DNA of 64,000 nucleotides from Rhizobium album (GTDB taxonomy: Bacteria; Pseudomonadota; Alphaproteobacteria; Rhizobiales; Rhizobiaceae). The stretch spans positions 248,001 through 312,000 of the forward strand of contig NZ_QFBC01000002.1 in assembly GCF_003122325.1 (NCBI RefSeq), written 5' to 3'. The notes beneath the pieces are model-generated. The model did not search any database. It was not told the origin of the DNA and saw nothing but the letters and a program-made list of their open reading frames with translations. Positions 60,296-64,000 of this stretch are shown one piece after another; within the stretch, counting starts at the first letter, position 1, and every line of letters begins with the position of its first letter. Position numbers and translations under genes: made by a program.

Positions 60296-60571
60296 TCACC
60301 ACGTCAGCACGTCTTCCGGCGCGACGGAGATTGCAGCGATGGCCGCATTGTTCACAGCGGTATCGCTCGACACGATAGGGGCATTCGAGAAATCACAGCT
60401 GGTCGGGTTCGGCTGCGGGATCGAGGTCCAGACGTAGAACGGCTTGCCGATACCCGGCTTGACCTTCACAAAGGCGCCGAGATCGATGCCGGGGGCGGTC
60501 GTCAGGGCCACAAGGGTATCGACGCCGCTGATCTTGATTTCACATACCAGTTTCATTTGATCGTTTCCCAT
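60296..60571 (-). CDS. Phage hypothetical protein (91 residues)
   Basis: A 91-residue protein with beta-rich pattern (MKLVCEIKISGVDTLVALTTA, LGAFVKVKPGIGKPFYVWTSIPQ). Its ATG overlaps the stop of the upstream gene (TAATG); the Met at 60556 is an alternative start. Spacing shows it belongs to the late operon. No family recognised; a head- or tail-associated role is only inferred from position. Confidence 0.65.
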   Translation of the reverse strand: MGNDQMKLVCEIKISGVDTLVALTTAPGIDLGAFVKVKPGIGKPFYVWTSIPQPNPTSCDFSNAPIVSSDTAVNNAAIAAISVAPEDVLTW

Positions 60572-61113
60572 TACTGGACCCTGATGACTTCGAGCGAAAA
60601 TTCGGCCGGGTCGTATGGGCCGGATGCATTGCTCGCGTTGATGATGAGGTAATCCTCGCCCTTCTCGACCACGAGCGCCTGGCTCGTGCCGCTGTAGGCC
60701 TTGGCGAGATATCGGGTATTGGCCTGCGCCTCCGAAAAGAGCACCAGGTAAACGCCGACATCCATCCAGACGGCGGCCGAGAAGTTCACGGCGGTATCGA
60801 TCCCGCTGATATCCATGTCGGAAACGGCAAAGTTGCCGACTGCATAAATTACGGGCGTCGATGGCAATGGCGGAGGCGGCGCGTTCACCAGCGTGTTGAC
60901 GAATTTGACGACGCCACCGACACGCTCAACGCTGGTCGCCACCGCCATTTTGCCGGGCGGAACGTCATCGGCAGGTGCAGGCAGATATAGGCCGATTGCC
61001 GCAAGCTCGTCGTCGGACCATACCCACTCAACGGTCAAAGGATGCCGAACGTCATTGATCGCCTCGCCGGACCACGGCACAAAGCCGCCCGGCGTCTCAA
61101 GATAGAGCGTCAT
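60571..61113 (-). CDS. Phage hypothetical structural protein (180 residues)
   Basis: A 180-residue protein from the ATG at 61113, with GGAG 7 bases upstream. LYLETPGGFVPWSGEAINDVRHP near the start and a C-terminal beta-sandwich-like part (VYLVLFSEAQANTRYLAKAYSG, EKGEDYLIINASNASGPYDPAEFSLEVI) that looks like a bacterial pre-peptidase or carbohydrate-binding type fold. No family named. It is coupled to the 91-residue protein gene by a TAATG overlap. Confidence 0.65.
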   Translation of the reverse strand: MTLYLETPGGFVPWSGEAINDVRHPLTVEWVWSDDELAAIGLYLPAPADDVPPGKMAVATSVERVGGVVKFVNTLVNAPPPPLPSTPVIYAVGNFAVSDMDISGIDTAVNFSAAVWMDVGVYLVLFSEAQANTRYLAKAYSGTSQALVVEKGEDYLIINASNASGPYDPAEFSLEVIRVQ

Positions 61114-61124
61114 GGTATCTCCAA

Positions 61125-61622
61125 TCAAAGAGGGGTGCCGACGATTGACCAGTCGTCGATAAAGCGGGCATCCACGCTGGCCGGCCCGCTAAGCACGATA
61201 CTTATCGTCACGTCGTTATTGCCGGGATTGTCAAACCCGCCCGACATCTGAGCCCAGCTTGTGACGGCGTTGCTGCTGATGGATGCCAGTGTCACCCATG
61301 AGCCCGCCGCGATCCGATAGCGCAGGACAACGTTGTTACCTGAGCCGACTGAGTTCACCGCGCGGTGCCAGAACGAAACGTCGATATGGCATCCACCTGC
61401 TCGCGCAGCCGGGATCGTATATTGCCCTTCGCCGTTGACAGATCCACTGCTCGCTGTCGCCATTTGGCAACCACCCGGAGAAGTTCGAACGGCGTCAGCA
61501 GTCGTCGTTTGAGCGAAGCCGCCGCTGACCTGCGTCCATCCGTCTCGGTCACTCGCAAATGTGCCGGAATAGTTGAACCCAGGGCCTTTCAGGAGGGGGA
61601 CCGGGAAACCAGGCAGTATCAT
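61125..61622 (-). CDS. Phage protein with sugar-binding-like beta domain
   Basis: A 165-residue protein. [24 protein letters not shown] opens it, and the rest ([68 protein letters not shown]) is a jelly-roll pattern of the carbohydrate-binding/MAM type. It overlaps the tail-fibre-like gene by 4 bases (ATGA), which fits a host-binding accessory of the tail fibre. Confidence 0.68.
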   Translation of the reverse strand: MILPGFPVPLLKGPGFNYSGTFASDRDGWTQVSGGFAQTTTADAVRTSPGGCQMATASSGSVNGEGQYTIPAARAGGCHIDVSFWHRAVNSVGSGNNVVLRYRIAAGSWVTLASISSNAVTSWAQMSGGFDNPGNNDVTISIVLSGPASVDARFIDDWSIVGTPL

Positions 61623-62740
61623 GTATACACCAAATGGCTGACGATGATTTCGCTTGTTGAAGCCGCCGTAAGGATCAGCAGGATTTTGCGGGTGTTTGTT
61701 ACCGTGTCAGTCGGCAGGTCACCCTTGTAATTCGTACCAAATGAAATTGTTCGGGCCGTCGATGTACTGGCGACTAACAGGATCATGATAGTATCCCCTT
61801 CCTCGACTGACGTCGGGTTGGAAATGGTCATGTTGCCGGTCATCGTGCAGGTCCTATACCAACCATCAGTCCAGACCAACGACCTGGTAGCAGAATAGGC
61901 CAGCGCAACAGCCGCCTTCGTGGCGCCGAGTTGTTCGGGCGTTGCGACAACGTTGGCCGTTCGTGCCCTCAATTCGGCTGGCGTTGCCAACTCGACGACG
62001 CCTGTCACAGTGTCCGAGGCCGATTGCTTCAGGTTGCCAAAGGCCGCGGCAGCATCACTGGCGCCCGTACCGCCGTTGGCAATCGATAGATCCGTGCCAG
62101 ACCAGTTGGCGTTATTGATTGTCGCCAGCAGAGCAAGAGCGCCGAGACCGGAGATATCCGAGGCCGCGATCGAGAGCGCAGTCTTGAGCGCGGCAGCAGA
62201 GATTGCGCCGGTTAAGCCAGCGACGGACAAAACGGAGTTGGGCGGCGTCAGCAGCTCTTTCCAATCCGCCAAAGTCGACGGGCTGTTCGTCGAGAGAATT
62301 AAGCTCTTGTTGAGATCCGTCCGGATCGCAACATCGCCTGTTTGGGCCGTCAACGCCAACATCGCGGACTGGTTATTGACGACGAAGGTCTCGGTAATCG
62401 CCAGCGACGGCAGGATCGACGTGTCGAGCTTGCCGCTTCCATCAAGGACGGGAATGTTGCCGGCGGACGTTCCTTTGACGAGTTCAAGCAGGAGCCGCAT
62501 TGCGGCATAGTCTGCGGCGGTCAGCAGCGCACGGCCGTTGGCCGATGCATCAGAGATTTGCGCCGCAGGATGGGTGTGCTCTGCTGCTGCGAACGCCGAT
62601 GCATCCTCTGCTGCAGCAGACCCGAGCGTTGGCAAGTTCTCAAGGTCATCATAGGAGCCGGAGTAGGCGACAGCAGCCAGATCGCCGCCGGCGCCGCCGC
62701 CAGTCCGATATGCGCCGGATGCGAGGGAGGGACCGGTCAT
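61619..62740 (-). CDS. Phage tail-fibre-like protein
   Basis: A 373-residue Ala/Ser/Thr-rich protein with features of tail fibres: an [21 protein letters not shown] segment, [20 protein letters not shown], the [25 protein letters not shown] block shared with many phage fibres, and a C-terminal beta-rich part ([24 protein letters not shown]). It probably forms trimers that bind the cell surface. Start and stop overlap neighbours by 4 bases, showing a single late transcript. Confidence 0.82.
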   Translation of the reverse strand: MTGPSLASGAYRTGGGAGGDLAAVAYSGSYDDLENLPTLGSAAAEDASAFAAAEHTHPAAQISDASANGRALLTAADYAAMRLLLELVKGTSAGNIPVLDGSGKLDTSILPSLAITETFVVNNQSAMLALTAQTGDVAIRTDLNKSLILSTNSPSTLADWKELLTPPNSVLSVAGLTGAISAAALKTALSIAASDISGLGALALLATINNANWSGTDLSIANGGTGASDAAAAFGNLKQSASDTVTGVVELATPAELRARTANVVATPEQLGATKAAVALAYSATRSLVWTDGWYRTCTMTGNMTISNPTSVEEGDTIMILLVASTSTARTISFGTNYKGDLPTDTVTNTRKILLILTAASTSEIIVSHLVYT

Positions 62741-63039
62741 GCCGGTATCCCCGCGATGAAATCGCCCGGCTTGCAGCCGATGTCCTCGATCACTCCTGCC
62801 TGGATCAGGATGCGCGGATCTTGGGTCGGGTCAGGATCGCGGCCGATCGATACCCACCAGTCAGCCGAGGCCTTGAAGCGGATGACCGGCTTTTCGCTCG
62901 ATGCCCCGTTTGCTGTCACATCTTGCGCCGTCAGGGTTTCGGACCAGACGACATCCCCGAAGATAGGTTGCCGCGTAAACGTGTTTGTGGTGTCGCTCAC
63001 GTATGATCCGCAAGCAATGTGCAGGCCTGAAAATGCCAT
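62737..63039 (-). CDS. Phage small virion-like protein (100 residues)
   Basis: A 100-residue protein ([20 protein letters not shown] at the start; [40 protein letters not shown]). Compact beta pattern with aromatic patch. It lies 12 bp after the propeller-like gene and overlaps the fibre gene by 4 bases, so it is part of the tail region. No family recognised. Confidence 0.68.
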   Translation of the reverse strand: MAFSGLHIACGSYVSDTTNTFTRQPIFGDVVWSETLTAQDVTANGASSEKPVIRFKASADWWVSIGRDPDPTQDPRILIQAGVIEDIGCKPGDFIAGIPA

Positions 63040-63051
63040 GGCTGGTGTCCT

Positions 63052-64000
63052 TTACGAGACTGCCTTGATCCAGTCGTAGGTGTGATCGAAATTCGGGACT
63101 TGGAACTGTGTCGGCAGAGTACGGATGCCCTGCATGATCCGGCCGGAGGCGCCGCATACGAGGTAACGTGTCGGCTGGTTCGGGTCGAACGTGACACCAC
63201 GCAGGGTGTTCGTCACTCCGGTAGGAGTTGCCGACCAACTGATGCCGGTCTTTGAAAGTCTAGCAACGCCCGTATCGCCAACAGCCAGGAACCCGGCAGA
63301 GGAGTATTCGACGTTGTAGAGTGCCGTCGTTGTGACCGTCCCGCGCGACGTCCAGGTGATCAGATCAGGCGATGAAACAATCACTGCATTCTGGGTCGGA
63401 GTGAGACCACCAACAGCGACGTATGTCCCTGCACCGAAAGTAACTCCGTTGAGGTTGGTCGTCGTCCCCGAGGTTCTGGACGTCCATGTTATGCCGTTCG
63501 GTGACGTCAGGATGCGCCCAGCACTCCCAACAGCCACGAAGATGTTGTTGATGAATTTAACGTCGTTGATAGCGGTGGATATGCCCGACGACCTTGCGGT
63601 CCATGTCGAGCCGTCCGGCGAGGTGCTGATTTTCCCTCCCGTGCCCGTAATGACGAACAGGCCGGCGCCAAAAGCACTCCCGAGAATAGCATCGCTGCCA
63701 CCAGTGAAACCCGTTGGCACGAAGGGAGTGCCCCACGAGCTACCGTCATTCGAAAGCGACAGCTTTGCGAAGCCGTCGGCTGCGAGATAGATCGATCCGT
63801 TCTGGGCAAGGCGCCGGATGCGGAATGAAGTCAATGTCGCCGCTACGGTCCAGGTATTGCCATCGACGGACCTCAGAATGCGAGAATTCGTGCCCTGGTC
63901 TTCACCCATCAGAAAGCCGAACGAGGTCGACACGATTTCGTAATCCGTTGCTGCAGACGGGTTGGTGATGTTGGTCCAGATCGCGTCATCGGAAAGCGGC
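63052..64000 (-). CDS. Phage tail protein with beta-propeller-like repeats (N-terminus outside window)
   Basis: At least 315 residues, still open at the right edge. The visible part has seven or so related blades with the pattern SxDGxTWTxxxSG...xxxVxFxxGxxVAVG (for example SPDGSTWTARSSGISTAIND, SPNGITWTSRTSG, SPDLITWTSRGTVTT). This is the BNR/sialidase-like or photosynthesis-assembly-like propeller type, used by phages in tail tips or depolymerases. An internal GTG at 63933 is not the likely start because in-frame sequence upstream (SDDAIWTNITNP) continues the pattern. Confidence 0.75.
   Translation of the reverse strand, partial: PLSDDAIWTNITNPSAATDYEIVSTSFGFLMGEDQGTNSRILRSVDGNTWTVAATLTSFRIRRLAQNGSIYLAADGFAKLSLSNDGSSWGTPFVPTGFTGGSDAILGSAFGAGLFVITGTGGKISTSPDGSTWTARSSGISTAINDVKFINNIFVAVGSAGRILTSPNGITWTSRTSGTTTNLNGVTFGAGTYVAVGGLTPTQNAVIVSSPDLITWTSRGTVTTTALYNVEYSSAGFLAVGDTGVARLSKTGISWSATPTGVTNTLRGVTFDPNQPTRYLVCGASGRIMQGIRTLPTQFQVPNFDHTYDWIKAVS

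Larger units (their letters stand above)
58233..64000 (-). mobile_element. Prophage (late gene end), runs beyond the right edge
   Basis: A tightly packed set of minus-strand genes with several 4-base overlaps: propeller-like tail protein, small virion protein, tail-fibre-like protein, two small structural-like proteins, endolysin, lipoprotein, membrane protein and a coiled-coil membrane protein. The order (tail tip then lysis) is the end of a late operon. Base composition and codon use are less GC3-biased than in the rest of the window, most clearly at 61-64 kb. No integrase is visible, so the other end lies outside. Confidence 0.85.

Overview
The window looks like chromosomal DNA of an alphaproteobacterium of the order Hyphomicrobiales, most likely family Rhizobiaceae (Rhizobium/Agrobacterium/Neorhizobium/Shinella-like; genus not resolved). 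Grounds: high GC with strong GC3, a sciP-fliJ-ctrA-chpT-eipA cell-cycle block, an RpoH1-type sigma factor, the rkpK-lpsL pair, a PPK2 polyphosphate kinase, GANTC sites and rhizobial-type intergenic palindromes. No rRNA, tRNA or CRISPR array was seen. Layout. (1) 1-4.4 kb: end of a sarcosine oxidase operon (soxB, start of soxD), cysQ, a DUF2793 phage-tail-like protein and a solo LuxR-type regulator. (2) 4.8-11.1 kb: cell-cycle and envelope block: SciP (CtrA inhibitor), a PqiA-like membrane protein, a small acetyltransferase, a FliJ-like protein, CtrA, a stand-alone receiver protein, ChpT, EipA (DUF1134) and a membrane-anchored coiled-coil protein, ending in five tandem 63-bp palindromic units. 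(3) 11.4-24.3 kb: TrmH/SpoU methyltransferase, small membrane protein, RluD-type pseudouridine synthase, two EamA transporters, a WYL regulator, RpoH, an unusual 981-residue membrane protein with a duplicated N-terminal module, PurA, and a YopT-type cysteine-protease-like protein. (4) 23.0-29.0 kb: a minus-strand BMP-type nucleoside/nucleobase ABC transporter operon with a cytosine-deaminase-like amidohydrolase. (5) 29.7-48.9 kb: mostly single genes: DUF4214 protein, CsbD, metallophosphoesterase, lpsL-rkpK, a PtsN-like IIA protein, a CorC/HlyC-type protein, GGDEF-EAL protein, YihY/BrkB, PPK2, VanZ-like, Nudix, 6-phosphogluconate dehydrogenase, NAD synthetase, small envelope proteins, and an orphan divergent flagellin. 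(6) 49.6-57.6 kb: a compact plus-strand amide operon: AmiC-like sensor, AmiR-like ANTAR antiterminator, DppC/DppB-type permeases, solute-binding protein, formamidase, and a double ATPase. Its leader holds a strong intrinsic terminator whose 5' arm overlaps a hexaloop hairpin, which fits ANTAR-controlled antitermination. (7) 57.6-64.0 kb: a decayed siderophore-type ABC ATPase, then the minus-strand end of a prophage (lysis genes, tail-fibre and propeller-like tail proteins) that runs off the right edge. How the parts work together: CtrA, ChpT and SciP are three nodes of one circuit, since ChpT passes phosphate to CtrA and SciP blocks CtrA-dependent transcription; eipA beside them is a plausible CtrA target. 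The BMP transporter and deaminase form an uptake-plus-catabolism unit for nucleobases. The amide operon couples sensing, import and hydrolysis of short amides. Most promising for follow-up: the amide operon leader, the tandem palindromes, the 981-residue duplicated-module protein, and the YopT-like protein with Glu in place of the catalytic Asp.
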